From Mediterranea massiliensis (GTDB lineage Bacteria; Bacteroidota; Bacteroidia; Bacteroidales; Bacteroidaceae), in contig SUYA01000018.1 of the NCBI GenBank assembly GCA_015060695.1, positions 1 through 41,498 on the forward strand: a stretch of DNA of 41,498 bases, in the 5' to 3' direction. A model generated the notes under the pieces. It had not been told where the DNA came from, made no database searches, and worked only from the letters and a program-made list of their open reading frames with translations. Each line of letters begins with the position of its first letter. The stretch's first letter is position 1. Shown piece after piece: positions 7,150-19,357 of the stretch. The position numbers and the translations under genes are program-made.

Positions 7150-7587
7150 ATGTCTGTAAATAAAGTGATTTTGATAGGAAATGTCGGACAAGATCCGAAA
7201 GTAACTTTCTTTGATGGTGGTGCTTGTGTGGCACAACTTCGTTTGGCTACTACTGAACGTGGATACACCCTGCAAAATGGTACACAAGTACCCGATCGCA
7301 CCGAATGGCATAACTTGGTTTTCCGTAATCGCTTGGGCGAGATTGTAGATAAATATGTACACAAAGGCGATAAACTCTATGTGGAAGGAAAAATCCGCAC
7401 TCGCTCGTATGACGACCAAAGCGGGGCACAACGCTTTGTGACTGAGATATTTGTAGATACTATGGAGATGTTGACCCCGAAATCGGAATCTTCTACCTAT
7501 GCTTCGTCAGCACCCGTTCAGCAACCTGTTCAGCCACAAGCAACTCCCGTACAGAATAATTCGGCAGAAGAAGACCTGCCCTTCTAA
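7150..7587 (+). CDS. ssb: Single-stranded DNA-binding protein
   Basis: The OB fold spans about residues 1-110 (VNKVILIGNVGQDP, TEWHNLVF, KLYVEGKIRTRSY). A Gln/Pro-rich linker is followed by the acidic C-terminal tip EEDLPF, which recruits repair and replication proteins. At 145 residues it is a normal SSB. It has its own promoter, and gldE follows after 26 bp. Confidence 0.95.
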   Translation: MSVNKVILIGNVGQDPKVTFFDGGACVAQLRLATTERGYTLQNGTQVPDRTEWHNLVFRNRLGEIVDKYVHKGDKLYVEGKIRTRSYDDQSGAQRFVTEIFVDTMEMLTPKSESSTYASSAPVQQPVQPQATPVQNNSAEEDLPF

Positions 7588-7613
7588 ATATGTTTAACTA
7601 ATTACCCAAACTT

Positions 7614-8937
7614 TTGGACTCAGATTATTTTTTATGCCAGTTGGCAGACATCTTTAACAGCATTTCTGTTAACACACCGGAAACATCATCCATCATTGCT
7701 ATTGTTGTCGCAGGAGTACTCTTGTTGGCATCGGGTTTTGCGTCGGCATCCGAGATTGCTTTCTTCTCTTTGTCGCCAACCGACTTGAATACCATTGAAG
7801 AGGAAAAACATCCTAACGATGAAAAAATCCTCAAGTTATTGGCCGACAAGGAGCGATTGCTGGCAACCATTTTGATAACCAATAACTTTGTCAATGTGGC
7901 TATCATCATGCTGTGCAACATCTTTTTCGGACAAGTGTTCGACTTTGGCGGTTCGCCCATTGCCGAATTTTTGGTATTGACGGTTATCTTGACTTTCTTA
8001 TTGTTGCTCTTCGGCGAAATCATGCCCAAGATATTTTCTGCTCAAAGCCCTTTGCGCTTCTGTCGTTTGGCATCGAACGGCATCTTGGCTTGCCGTTCCC
8101 TATTCTATCCCATAGCTTCCATGTTGGTACGTTCCACTTCGTTCTTGAACAAGCATTTTGCTCACAAGAATCGTAAAATTTCGGTCGATGAACTTTCGCA
8201 TGCCTTGGAACTGACTGATAAGGACGAAATATCAGAAGAGAGCAACATCTTGGAAGGCATCATCCGTTTTGGCGGTGAAACAGCCAAAGAGGTAATGACA
8301 CCCCGTCTGGATGTAGTCGATTTAGAAATACGTACCCCTTTCTCGGAAGTATTGAAGTGCATTGTCGAGAATGCCTATTCGCGTATTCCGGTCTATGCCG
8401 ACAATCGGGATAATATTAAAGGGGTGCTTTACATCAAAGACTTGTTGCCACATTTGAACAAAGGCGATAACTTCCGTTGGCAATCATTAATTCGTCCGGC
8501 CTATTTCGTTCCCGAAACCAAGATGATTGATGACCTGTTGCGTGACTTCCAAGCCAATAAGATTCATATAGCCATTGTGGTCGATGAATTTGGAGGTACG
8601 TTGGGTATAGTGACTATGGAAGATATTATCGAAGAAATAGTGGGCGAGATACATGACGAATACGACGAAGAAGAGCGCAACTACGTGCAATTGAACGAAA
8701 CCACTTGGGTTTTTGAAGCTAAGACACTGCTGAGCGATTTCTATAAAATCACCAAGATTGACGAAGAGGCTTTCGAGGAGGTAGTGGGCGAGGCCGATAC
8801 ATTGGCCGGCTTGATGCTCGAACTGAAAGGTGAGTTTCCTGCCTTGCACGAGAAACTGACCTTCGACCGGTATGAGTTGGAGGTGCTTGAAATGGACAAT
8901 CGCCGCATCTTGAAAGTAAAATTCTCTGTTCTGCCCG

Positions 8938-8951
<14 letters not shown>
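7614..8951 (+). CDS. gldE: GldE-like CNNM/CBS-domain membrane protein
   Basis: Hemolysin C/CorC-type membrane protein of 445 residues. Hydrophobic segments lie between about 25 and 175 (CNNM domain). A CBS-domain pair follows around 228-345 (VMTPRLDVVDLE, IAIVVDEFGGTLGIVTMEDI), then a CorC_HlyC domain at about 355-440. In gliding Bacteroidota the family is GldE. In gut Bacteroides, which do not glide, the role is probably ion transport or envelope maintenance. Translation appears to start at TTG 7614, since an upstream ATG runs into a stop at once. The 3' end overlaps the next gene by 14 bp. Confidence 0.85.
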
Positions 8952-11854
<2,903 letters not shown>

Positions 11855-11898
11855 CTTCATAATAAGAGTTCTTTTTTAGAAGAAAATTGTTAGGGTAG

Positions 11899-11934
11899 GC
11901 TCCGTCGAAATTACATTCGGCGGAGCTTTTTTTT
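11899..11934 (+). terminator. Terminator of the GH97 gene
   Basis: GCTCCGTCGAA pairs with TTCGGCGGAGC with a G-T pair, followed by eight T. Confidence 0.85.
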
Positions 11935-12037
11935 GCTATTCACACGGTTGGAAAAATGTTGAAATCGACGTATTCAGCTCCCGAAAACGGCTGTATTGCG
12001 TCCGTTTTGTGCGCCAAAACTATCCGTTTGTCCCCAA

Positions 12038-12103
12038 GAAACAAAGTGTTTCACCGTATGAAACAGAGTGTTTCACTATGCGAAACAAAGTGTTTCATAC
12101 TGT
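12038..12103. repeat. Three tandem 22-bp palindromic units
   Basis: Units start at 12038, 12060 and 12082. Each contains GAAACAAAGTGTTTC (or GAAACAGAGTGTTTC), whose ends GAAAC/GTTTC are inverted. They fill most of a 410-bp gene-free stretch between GH97 and the YtxH cluster, which otherwise holds a terminator and a hairpin repeat at 12221. An 83-codon open frame across this stretch has no coding support. Confidence 0.75.
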
Positions 12104-12220
12104 TGGAACAGATAGTTAGCTTGTTTTTCGAAGAGAAACAAAAAACATGTGTGACATTAAAATCACGAAATAAAAACCTTTATGTAGCGGGTTGTAACTT
12201 TCTATAGATTAAGTGGTTTT

Positions 12221-12248
12221 GAGCATCCCTTGCGTATGCCCAATAATT
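12221..12248 (-). repeat. Dispersed 3' stem-loop repeat, copy 1
   Basis: On the minus strand it reads AATTATTGGGCATACGCAAG and then GGATGCTC. It lies 17 bp after the stop of the 68-aa gene. Similar copies follow other minus-strand genes at 20651 and 23631. Confidence 0.65.
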
Positions 12249-12265
12249 CACAAAGGAAAGAAGAG

Positions 12266-12472
12266 TTATTTGGCAAAGAAGAAACGACGGATGCGGCGGA
12301 AAAGATTGTACCCGACCAATACACCATCGAACAGATGAAGGTAGTTCATGGTTTGTGGCGCTTTGGCGACAAATAGAGAATTGCACAAAGATTCGAGCTT
12401 GCCTTTCTGTAGGCGGAGTTCTTTCAGTGTCTCATTCTTTTGATGAGATATGTCGGTCAACGTGATTTTCAT
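12266..12472 (-). CDS. Small hypothetical protein, 68 aa, of the YtxH/holin-like cluster
   Basis: Begins at ATG 12472 with MKITLTDISHQKNETLKELR and ends with a basic patch (LFRRIRRFFFAK). No family recognised. Its start overlaps the stop of the holin-like gene by 4 bp (ATGA), so it is translationally coupled. It has no strong membrane helix; the basic C-terminus could contact the membrane or nucleic acid. Confidence 0.7.
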   Translation of the reverse strand: MKITLTDISHQKNETLKELRLQKGKLESLCNSLFVAKAPQTMNYLHLFDGVLVGYNLFRRIRRFFFAK

Positions 12473-12834
12473 GATTGCTTGGCTGAAAGATTGAACAGAC
12501 GAGCTACAAAACTTGTAATGGGATTGACAATAAGTGGCTTGCGTAGCAGATAGAGCAATAATATCAGCAGCAGGTAAAATGCGGCTATCAGCAAATAACT
12601 GTATGAGAGAGCGCCTACCATCGGTGTTAGGAATTGTACCAATGCCAATGTGAAGAATAAAAGAACCGCCATGGCCAGTATCAGTGCAATCAATACCAAC
12701 AAGAGGGCAGAAAGCAAGATGCTGAACTTCTCGCAACTCTCCAAACAGATGTATCTCTTCTGCAATTCCAGATACTTTCGCAGTTCCTGTGTCAGTAATC
12801 CGATACTTTCTAAAAGTTTTTCGTTTATGAACAT
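12469..12834 (-). CDS. Phage holin-superfamily-like membrane protein, 121 aa
   Basis: An N-terminal amphipathic region (residues 1-35) is followed by two long hydrophobic segments (about 38-65 and 72-95) and a short tail. This is the layout of the Holin-X / Phage_holin_3_6 family, which despite its name is chromosomal and often paired with YtxH-type proteins. It sits between YtxH and the 68-aa gene. I infer an envelope-stress or membrane-organising role from family context only. Confidence 0.7.
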   Translation of the reverse strand: MFINEKLLESIGLLTQELRKYLELQKRYICLESCEKFSILLSALLLVLIALILAMAVLLFFTLALVQFLTPMVGALSYSYLLIAAFYLLLILLLYLLRKPLIVNPITSFVARLFNLSAKQS

Positions 12835-12867
12835 GGCGGTTCTTTGTTATGGCTTTAAATTTCGGTG

Positions 12868-13080
12868 TCAACCCTTTTTTTCTTCACTTTTCACTTTCGA
12901 TGCAATTTCATCGACCAAATGATTCATCTCCTTATGATTCAGTTTGATACCTCTTTCTCTTAGTGCTTCGCAAATCTTTTTGCGAGTCTCTTCCCCTTTG
13001 TAGGGAGCAAACATAATTCCGGCACCTACGCCCAATGCGGCTCCACCCAGGAAAGCCATTAATACATTCAATCCTTTCAT
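12868..13080 (-). CDS. YtxH-domain protein, 70 aa
   Basis: One membrane segment rich in Gly/Ala (FLGGAALGVGAGIMFAPYKG) is followed by EETRKKI and a charged helical tail, the YtxH pattern. It is first in a three-gene minus-strand cluster, 33 bp before the holin-like gene. YtxH proteins are associated with general stress responses in other bacteria. Confidence 0.85.
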   Translation of the reverse strand: MKGLNVLMAFLGGAALGVGAGIMFAPYKGEETRKKICEALRERGIKLNHKEMNHLVDEIASKVKSEEKKG

Positions 13081-13195
13081 GATTTTCTTTTTTAAGTTTG
13101 GTTAATCTCATTTATAGAAACAACACCGGATGGTTTTTGTTTGCAAACAGCTAAAAAAACTTATTCTAATTATATTATGATTATGATGATTTTTG

Positions 13196-13203
13196 TACCT
13201 TTG
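13196..13203 (+). promoter_or_regulatory. -7 box of the PurF-like gene
   Basis: TACCTTTG matches TAnnTTTG, 39 bp before the ATG at 13243. Confidence 0.6.
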
Positions 13204-13242
13204 CACTCATTAAACTTTAAAACCAAAAAAGAATAATATCTC

Positions 13243-14649
13243 ATGGGAGGTTTTTTCGGAACCGTGGCCAAGGCAAGTTGCGTTGCCGACTTGTTCTATG
13301 GCACAGATTATAACTCGCATTTGGGAACAAAGCGTGGCGGTATGGCAACCTACAATGCCGAAACAAAACTCTTTGCCCGCTCTATCCACAACCTGGAGAG
13401 TTCCTATTTCCGCACTAAGTTTGAAGAAGGGCTGGATAAGTTTAAAGGTAATTCTGGCATAGGCATTATCAGTGATACCGATCCGCAACCCATCATCATA
13501 AATTCTCATTTGGGACGTTTTGCCATTGTTACCGTAGCCAAGGTAGCCAACATGGACGAACTGGAACAAGAGCTATTGGCACAGAATATGCACTTTGCCG
13601 AGCTTAGTTCGGGCAATACCAATCAGACAGAGCTGATAGCCCTGCTCATCATACAGGGTAAGACTTTTGTAGAGGGCATTGAGAATGTCTATCGTCGAGT
13701 AAAAGGTTCCTGTTCCATGCTGTTGCTGACCGAAGACGGCATCATTGCTGCTCGTGACAAGTGGGGACGTACCCCCATTGTGTTGGGTAAGAAGGAGGGC
13801 GCTTATGCCGCCAGTAGCGAGTCGAGCTGTTTCCCCAATTTAGGATATGAGATTGAACGCTATCTGGGTCCTGGTGAGATTGTGCGTTTGCATGACGATG
13901 GCTTGGAGCAATTGCGCAAGCCCGAAGAGAAGATGCAGATTTGTTCCTTCTTGTGGGTATATTACGGCTTCCCTACCTCTTGCTACGAAGGCATCAATGT
14001 AGAGGAAGTACGTTTCAATTGCGGTTTGAAGATGGGACAAAAGGAAGATGCCGAAGTGGATTGTGTATGCGGTATTCCCGATTCGGGAGTAGGTATGGCC
14101 TTGGGTTATGCCGAAGGAAAAGGTGTACCCTACCATCGTGCAGTATCTAAGTACACCCCTACATGGCCGCGCAGCTTCACTCCCAGCAAGCAAGAAATGC
14201 GTAGCTTGGTTGCCAAGATGAAGCTGATTCCCAACAAAGCCTTGCTAAAGGACAAACGACTTCTGTTCTGCGATGACTCCATTGTGCGTGGCACTCAGCT
14301 TCGCGACAATGTGAAGGAACTTTATGCTTGCGGTGCCAAGGAGATACATATTCGCATCGCCTGTCCACCGCTTATCTACGCTTGTCCGTTTGTGGGCTTC
14401 ACTTCCTCGAAAAGCCCAATGGAACTGATAACCCGTCGCATTATCAACGAACTTGAAGGAGCCGACATTAATTTGGAAAAATATGCCAAGACCGGTTCGC
14501 CCGAATATGAAAAAATGGTAGATATTATCCGCCAACGATTCGGATTGGATTCTTTGAAATTCAATACATTGGAGACGTTGGTAGAAGCCATCGGATTGCC
14601 TAAGTGTAAGATTTGTACACACTGCTTTGACGGAAGTAGTTGTTTCTGA
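13243..14649 (+). CDS. PurF-like amidophosphoribosyltransferase lacking the N-terminal cysteine
   Basis: The protein has 468 residues in the PurF order: an Ntn-type glutaminase fold and then a PRPP-binding phosphoribosyltransferase domain. The PRPP loop is intact (LLFCDDSIVRGTQ, Asp344-Asp345). The C-terminus is cysteine-rich (KCKICTHCFDGSSC), consistent with the [4Fe-4S] ligands of the Bacillus-type enzyme. The odd feature is the start MGGFFGT: PurF normally exposes Cys1 (MCGI/MCGF), the glutaminase nucleophile, and here the residue is Gly. A typical ALQHRGQ segment also appears as LGTKRGG. It probably cannot hydrolyse glutamine in the usual way. It could use free ammonia or do another PRPP-dependent job. 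Confidence 0.8.
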   Translation: MGGFFGTVAKASCVADLFYGTDYNSHLGTKRGGMATYNAETKLFARSIHNLESSYFRTKFEEGLDKFKGNSGIGIISDTDPQPIIINSHLGRFAIVTVAKVANMDELEQELLAQNMHFAELSSGNTNQTELIALLIIQGKTFVEGIENVYRRVKGSCSMLLLTEDGIIAARDKWGRTPIVLGKKEGAYAASSESSCFPNLGYEIERYLGPGEIVRLHDDGLEQLRKPEEKMQICSFLWVYYGFPTSCYEGINVEEVRFNCGLKMGQKEDAEVDCVCGIPDSGVGMALGYAEGKGVPYHRAVSKYTPTWPRSFTPSKQEMRSLVAKMKLIPNKALLKDKRLLFCDDSIVRGTQLRDNVKELYACGAKEIHIRIACPPLIYACPFVGFTSSKSPMELITRRIINELEGADINLEKYAKTGSPEYEKMVDIIRQRFGLDSLKFNTLETLVEAIGLPKCKICTHCFDGSSCF

Positions 14650-14672
14650 TAGAATTTTCAGAAAAGGAAATA

Positions 14673-14713
14673 AAAAAGAGGCGTGAATTGTTTGTCAATT
14701 CGCGCCTCTTTCT
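14673..14713 (+). terminator. Terminator of the PurF-like gene
   Basis: A-run plus GAGGCGTGAATTG pairs with CAATTCGCGCCTC plus T-run; one G-T pair. Confidence 0.8.
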
Positions 14714-14759
14714 CTATCTTTACGGCTGATAAACTTGAAAAATATAAATAATTTAGAAT

Positions 14760-15986
14760 ATGAATATTGTAGAACGTTTTTTAAAGTACGTTAGCTTCGA
14801 TACCCAATCGAGCGAAGAAACCGGAGTTACCCCCAGTACTCCTGGTCAAATGGTGTTTGCCAAATATTTGAAGGAAGAGTTAGAAACGCTGGGGTTGGAA
14901 GAAATAGAGTTGGACGAACATGGCTACCTATATGCCACCTTGCCGGCCAATACTGATAAACCTGTACCCACCATTGGTTTCATTGCTCACATGGATACCA
15001 GCCCTGACATGAGCGGAAAGAATGTTACGCCGCGTATTGTCGAAAAGTATGATGGTACTGACATCGTCTTGTGTCAAGAAGAAGGCATCGTTCTTTCTAC
15101 CGCTCAATTTCCTGAACTATTGGCTCACAAAGGCGAAGACCTGATTGTGACTAATGGAAAAACCCTATTGGGGGCTGACGATAAAGCTGGTATTGCCGAA
15201 ATCGTTTCTGCTGTAGTCTATTTGCAGCAACATCCAGAAATCAAGCACGGAAAGATTCGCATCGGATTCAATCCCGATGAAGAGATTGGATTGGGTGCCC
15301 ATAAGTTTGATGTAGAGAAGTTTGGATGCCAATGGGCCTATACCATGGACGGTGGCGAAGTGGGTGAGTTGGAATTTGAAAACTTTAATGCAGCCTCTGC
15401 AAAGATTACTTTTAAAGGACGCAACGTGCATCCCGGATATGCCAAAAACAAAATGATAAATTCCATGTTGGCGGCCAATCAGTTTGTTGCTATGTTGCCA
15501 GCCGACGAAACCCCTGCACATACCGAAGGTTACGAAGGCTTCTATCACTTGATAGGCATTTCGGGTGAAGTGGAGCAAACCACTGTTTCCTATATTATTC
15601 GTGACCACGACCGTGCTCGCTTCGAACTACGCAAGCAGAACATGCAGGCTTGGGTAGAACAAATCAACGAAGAATGGGGTGAACCGGTGGCTACATTGGA
15701 AATGCGTGATCAGTATTATAATATGCGCCAACAAATAGAACCGGTGATGCATATTATTGATATTGCTTTCGAGGCAATGAAAGCAGTAGGAGTAGAACCC
15801 CATGTCAAAGCCATTCGTGGAGGAACAGACGGTGCGCAACTCTCGTTCAAAGGATTGCCCTGTCCAAACATCTTTGCCGGTGGCTTGAACTTCCACGGCC
15901 GTTATGAATTCCTGCCCATACAAAACATGCAGAAAGCCATGAACGTAGTAGTGAAGATTGCCGAACTGACAGCACAAATAGCATAA
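14760..15986 (+). CDS. pepT: Peptidase T (tripeptide aminopeptidase)
   Basis: Cytosolic M20-family zinc peptidase that removes the N-terminal residue of tripeptides. All expected residues are present: His77 and Asp79 (AHMDTSPD), Asp140 (GADDKAG), Glu174-Glu175 (PDEEIG), Asp197 (TMDGG) and His379 (NFHGRYE). They fall within one residue of the Salmonella numbering as I recall it. The 408-residue length is standard. TATCTTTA upstream is a near match to the -7 box. gcvT follows after 62 bp and may be co-transcribed. Confidence 0.95.
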   Translation: MNIVERFLKYVSFDTQSSEETGVTPSTPGQMVFAKYLKEELETLGLEEIELDEHGYLYATLPANTDKPVPTIGFIAHMDTSPDMSGKNVTPRIVEKYDGTDIVLCQEEGIVLSTAQFPELLAHKGEDLIVTNGKTLLGADDKAGIAEIVSAVVYLQQHPEIKHGKIRIGFNPDEEIGLGAHKFDVEKFGCQWAYTMDGGEVGELEFENFNAASAKITFKGRNVHPGYAKNKMINSMLAANQFVAMLPADETPAHTEGYEGFYHLIGISGEVEQTTVSYIIRDHDRARFELRKQNMQAWVEQINEEWGEPVATLEMRDQYYNMRQQIEPVMHIIDIAFEAMKAVGVEPHVKAIRGGTDGAQLSFKGLPCPNIFAGGLNFHGRYEFLPIQNMQKAMNVVVKIAELTAQIA

Positions 15987-16048
15987 TTATTCGCTAAAGC
16001 TCATCAAAACCTCTTTAATTATTTAACACTAAAGTATAGCCATAAATC

Positions 16049-17134
16049 ATGAAGACCACTCCATTTACCGAAAAACACATCTCGTTGGGTGCTAAGATGC
16101 ACGAATTTGCGGGATACAACATGCCGATTGAATATTCGGGAATTATTGATGAACACATTACCGTTTGCCAAGGGGTAGGGGTGTTCGACGTTTCGCACAT
16201 GGGCGAATTTTGGGTAAAAGGTCCGCAAGCCTTGTCTTTCTTGCAGAAAGTAACCTCTAATGATGTCTCTGTATTGACTCCCGGAAAGGTACAATATACC
16301 TGCTTCCCTAACGAAGAGGGAGGTATTGTAGATGATCTTTTGGTATATTGCTACGAACCGGAAAAATATCTTTTGGTAGTCAATGCTTCGAACATAGAGA
16401 AAGATTGGAATTGGTGTGTGGCTCATAATGCCGAAGGAGCCGAACTGGAAAACTCATCCGACCGCATGGCACAGTTGGCCATTCAAGGTCCAAAGGCCAT
16501 TGAGGTGTTGCAGAAGTTGACAGATATAGACCTCAAGACCATACCTTATTATAATTTTACGCACGGTCCGTTTGCTGGCGAAGCCGATGTCATCATTTCT
16601 AATACCGGTTATACCGGTGCCGGTGGCTTTGAAATTTATTTCTATCCCGAAGCAGCCCTGAAGATTTGGGATGCCATATTCGAAGCCGGTGCCGAGTTTG
16701 GTATCAAACCCATCGGATTGGGGGCTCGCGATACCCTTCGTTTGGAAATGGGCTTCTGTTTATATGGCAACGATTTAGACGATACTACTTCGCCTATCGA
16801 GGCCGGACTGGGTTGGATTACCAAGTTTGTAGAGGGAAAGAATTTCATTAATCGGGACTTGTTGGCCAAGCAGAAAGCCGAAGGCGTAACCCGTCGGTTG
16901 GTTGGTTTTGAAATGATAGATCGCGGCATTCCTCGTCACGGCTATGCACTGTTGGATGCTGAAGGTAATCCGATGGGGGTAGTAACATCGGGTACCATGT
17001 CTCCTACTCGTAAGATAGGTATTGGATTGGGATATGTAAAACCCAATTTTGCAAAACCCGGTACGGAAATCAGTATTGATATGCGAGGTCGCAAATTGAA
17101 GGCAGTTGTGGTGAAACCGCCTTTCCGGAAATAA
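16049..17134 (+). CDS. gcvT: Aminomethyltransferase, glycine cleavage system T protein
   Basis: Transfers the methylene group from the lipoyl arm of GcvH to tetrahydrofolate. Family segments are clear: [19 protein letters not shown] (with the catalytic-region Asp), [14 protein letters not shown] around residues 225-240, and the C-terminal barrel with [11 protein letters not shown]. The length of 361 residues is normal. The other gcv genes are not in the window. The 62-bp upstream gap is too short for a tandem glycine riboswitch, and I see none. Confidence 0.95.
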   Translation: MKTTPFTEKHISLGAKMHEFAGYNMPIEYSGIIDEHITVCQGVGVFDVSHMGEFWVKGPQALSFLQKVTSNDVSVLTPGKVQYTCFPNEEGGIVDDLLVYCYEPEKYLLVVNASNIEKDWNWCVAHNAEGAELENSSDRMAQLAIQGPKAIEVLQKLTDIDLKTIPYYNFTHGPFAGEADVIISNTGYTGAGGFEIYFYPEAALKIWDAIFEAGAEFGIKPIGLGARDTLRLEMGFCLYGNDLDDTTSPIEAGLGWITKFVEGKNFINRDLLAKQKAEGVTRRLVGFEMIDRGIPRHGYALLDAEGNPMGVVTSGTMSPTRKIGIGLGYVKPNFAKPGTEISIDMRGRKLKAVVVKPPFRK

Positions 17135-17144
17135 CCATTCAATG

Positions 17145-17185
17145 AAAAGCGGGAGGTAAGAATTTGTTCTTGTCTCCCGCTTTTT
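17145..17185. terminator. Bidirectional terminator between gcvT and the M48-like gene
   Basis: AAAAGCGGGAG (17145-17155) pairs with CTCCCGCTTTT (from 17174). T-runs are available on both strands, fitting the converging genes. Confidence 0.85.
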
Positions 17186-17194
17186 ATTTAGCTA

Positions 17195-18712
17195 CTAAAT
17201 TCTATTTATTTTATCCAATAACTTGGTTGCCCACTTCAGCTCTTCGTCTGACCAATCTCGGTCTTCGGTGCTGATTTCTTGTCCTTGAAATTCCGACAGC
17301 AGTGCGCAATACTTTTTTAACTCATCAGCTGCTTTTAATTGATTGTTCATGCGGAGTAATAACAGAATCCGTTGTTTGCAAACATCAAGATTCGGGTTGC
17401 TTCCAGCCAACATATCTGCTTGTTCTAACCAAATGACGCATTGGTTATTTATCTCTTCGGTATTATATTGTGCCATGTTAGCTTTGACCAGCAGGACGTA
17501 GTCGTTGGTAGTGGCTATGTCGTTTTTAATATTCTTCTCCACTAATTCTGCGGTTTCTGCATATCGTTTGTTGGCTAAGTTTATGGCAGCATTGTAGGTC
17601 ACCACGTCCGACATCATTCGGTGATAAGTACGATTGTCTATCTCTGCTGCTGTACCGGCATGGGCTATGCGTTTATCAATCCTATCTAAACTGCCATAGC
17701 GGATAATATTCTCTTGTTGCTGTTGTCTTTTGTAATAGTTCCTGATTTTTTGCAAGGCTGTTGCCAATCCTTTTTCATTATATCCCTTTAAACGAAGCAA
17801 TTTCTTGGCAATTCGATCGGCTTCTATTTCTTGTTTCTCTTTGTATTCCATTCCCAATCGGTTTACGGTTTGTGCATTGAGTAGGAAGGGTAAACTGGCC
17901 AATGAGGATGCCAGCCCGATGCCAATCATTCGGTCGTCATCGTACCAATAAGCATCAGCATAGGCAATATCTGCTAAATCGGCAAAGACACCTCCCCAAA
18001 AAGCGGCTCTGGCAGCACGAGCTTCGGCCTTACGGATATTATAAATCTGATGGTCGAGTACGAAATGAGCCATTTCACACGCCATCATGGCTGCCAGTTC
18101 GTCTTCTGAGTCGAGTACACTTAGCAAACCAATGCTGACCAGCATGGTGCCATTAGGCAACATATAGGCTTCGGGGTCTGAGGTTTGAATAACCTCTGCA
18201 TACAGTTTTTCAATACGGTTGGGATCTATGTTGGTTGATATCAATCGAGCAAATACTCCTTGTACAAGCGAAGTGATATAGTCGTCATTGTAGCGCAGCT
18301 CTTCCAGTTTGTTTAAGTAGTCTTGGCACTCATCGTTTATTTCGCGGCGGAAGTTCATCCGATAACCTTCGTCTTGGAAGTGCTCGTATAGTTCGTTTTC
18401 CAAATACACCTGTTGCCAAAAACTCTGTTCATTGTCTTGATCTACATATTCTAATACTTTTTTCTCCTCTTTAGGTAATGCCATCTGAACTCCGTTTATT
18501 TCCAGTGCATAATAAAGACCGTTCATGTTGGCATTTTTTCTTCGCACCAATTGTCTGATAACGACAGGTGTACCAATCTCGTATCCTTGATAGGGTTGAG
18601 TCAATTGCGCCTTTACAGCTATCGGCGTACTGAGGTTTTGGTTTTGTGAATAAACTACACTCCAATCTGTAAACAGCAAAACCATACAAATCAAAATAAA
18701 CAAACGTTTCAT
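17195..18712 (-). CDS. M48-like peptidase protein with degenerate HEXXH
   Basis: A secreted or periplasmic protein of 505 residues with a signal peptide (LFILICMVLLFTDWSVVYS). A central M48-type domain lies around residues 155-330, followed by helical repeat-like sequence to the end. The zinc motif HEXXH reads CEMAH (Cys212, Glu213, His216), so the first ligand is replaced. The third-ligand motif EIEADR (Glu295) and the neighbouring FVLDH remain. In the codon for residue 212, TGT differs from a His codon at two bases, so this is not a single miscall. It is either a pseudoprotease or a Cys-ligated variant. Substrate unknown. Confidence 0.75.
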   Translation of the reverse strand: MKRLFILICMVLLFTDWSVVYSQNQNLSTPIAVKAQLTQPYQGYEIGTPVVIRQLVRRKNANMNGLYYALEINGVQMALPKEEKKVLEYVDQDNEQSFWQQVYLENELYEHFQDEGYRMNFRREINDECQDYLNKLEELRYNDDYITSLVQGVFARLISTNIDPNRIEKLYAEVIQTSDPEAYMLPNGTMLVSIGLLSVLDSEDELAAMMACEMAHFVLDHQIYNIRKAEARAARAAFWGGVFADLADIAYADAYWYDDDRMIGIGLASSLASLPFLLNAQTVNRLGMEYKEKQEIEADRIAKKLLRLKGYNEKGLATALQKIRNYYKRQQQQENIIRYGSLDRIDKRIAHAGTAAEIDNRTYHRMMSDVVTYNAAINLANKRYAETAELVEKNIKNDIATTNDYVLLVKANMAQYNTEEINNQCVIWLEQADMLAGSNPNLDVCKQRILLLLRMNNQLKAADELKKYCALLSEFQGQEISTEDRDWSDEELKWATKLLDKINRI

Positions 18713-18745
18713 AATTGTACAATGTTAGTTATAGTTTTCTACTTA

Positions 18746-18753
18746 CAAAAGTA
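18746..18753 (-). promoter_or_regulatory. -7 box of the M48-like gene
   Basis: On the minus strand TACTTTTG matches TAnnTTTG, about 34 bp before the start codon. Confidence 0.5.
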
Positions 18754-18776
18754 AAAGTATATCTTTGTTTAACTTC

Positions 18777-18810
18777 GGGGATTTCCCTCAATGTTTATAG
18801 GGATTTCCCT
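18777..18810. promoter_or_regulatory. Repeated GGGATTTCCCT sites upstream of the M48-like gene
   Basis: Two copies (18777-18788 and 18799-18810), 22 bp apart, each a near-palindrome (GGGATTTCCC). They lie just upstream of the -7 box at 18746, about two helical turns from each other, and could bind a dimeric regulator. Confidence 0.4.
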
Positions 18811-18817
18811 AAAAGAA

Positions 18818-18850
18818 AAAGGCTATACCCCTAATAGGGATATAGCCTTT
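18818..18850 (-). terminator. Terminator of the L31 gene
   Basis: AAAGGCTATA pairs with TATAGCCTTT around a CCCCTAATAGGGA loop region. On the minus strand a T-run follows. Confidence 0.8.
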
Positions 18851-18872
18851 GTAATATCTTGCAGATATCGAA

Positions 18873-19124
18873 TTACTTTCTGCGGTTACCGTAGCGGCTC
18901 ATGAACTTATCAACACGACCTGCGGTGTCAACCAACTTAGACTTACCGGTGTAGAACGGGTGAGAAGTGTTAGAGATTTCCAGCTTTACCAAGGGGTAAG
19001 TTTCGCCTTCGAATTCGATGGTCTCTTTTGTGTTTACAGTTGAACGAGACAAGAACATGTCACCATTTGACATATCTTTGAATACTACCGGACGGTAATT
19101 TTCAGGATGAATACCTTTTTTCAT
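18873..19124 (-). CDS. rpmE2: Ribosomal protein bL31, type B
   Basis: An 83-residue large-subunit protein. The N-terminus [20 protein letters not shown] and the late segment [21 protein letters not shown] are diagnostic. Zinc-binding CxxC motifs are absent, which defines the zinc-free type B (YkgM-like) form. It has its own promoter and terminator and is divergent from fba. Confidence 0.95.
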   Translation of the reverse strand: MKKGIHPENYRPVVFKDMSNGDMFLSRSTVNTKETIEFEGETYPLVKLEISNTSHPFYTGKSKLVDTAGRVDKFMSRYGNRRK

Positions 19125-19197
19125 TTCGCTATTGTTTTTTAATTTTTTATACTTGTACTATTTTGGTAATAATAGTGTAATGGTCATTTTTCGGGCG

Positions 19198-19205
19198 CAA
19201 AGATA
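19198..19205 (-). promoter_or_regulatory. -7 box of rpmE2
   Basis: Minus strand TATCTTTG matches TAnnTTTG. It gives a leader of about 67 nt with no obvious structure. Confidence 0.6.
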
Positions 19206-19309
19206 ATACATTTCCTTGAATAAGAAAAATCTTTCTTGAAAAAATATATTGTATCAACTTTTATAAAGAAATTATTGTTCTTGTATTCTGCTATTTGGCA
19301 GATTATGAT

Positions 19310-19317
19310 TACTTTTG
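19310..19317 (+). promoter_or_regulatory. -7 box of fba
   Basis: TACTTTTG matches TAnnTTTG, 40 bp before the ATG of the aldolase gene. Confidence 0.6.
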
Positions 19318-19357
19318 CAAAGAATTTTAATTCACTAACATAAAACTTATAAACGAA

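Noticed and set aside
11956..12207. 83-codon plus-strand open frame after GH97
   Set aside because: It reads through the 22-bp palindromic repeats, has a cysteine-rich, low-quality composition and no start signal.
12266..12871. 201-codon minus-strand frame overlapping the holin-like gene
   Set aside because: Only its last 68 codons look real. The rest is the shadow of the 121-aa membrane protein in another frame, and the 68-aa gene has its own ATG coupled by a 4-bp overlap.
15987..16048. Glycine riboswitch before gcvT
   Set aside because: Only 62 bp separate pepT and gcvT and no aptamer-like structure is visible.
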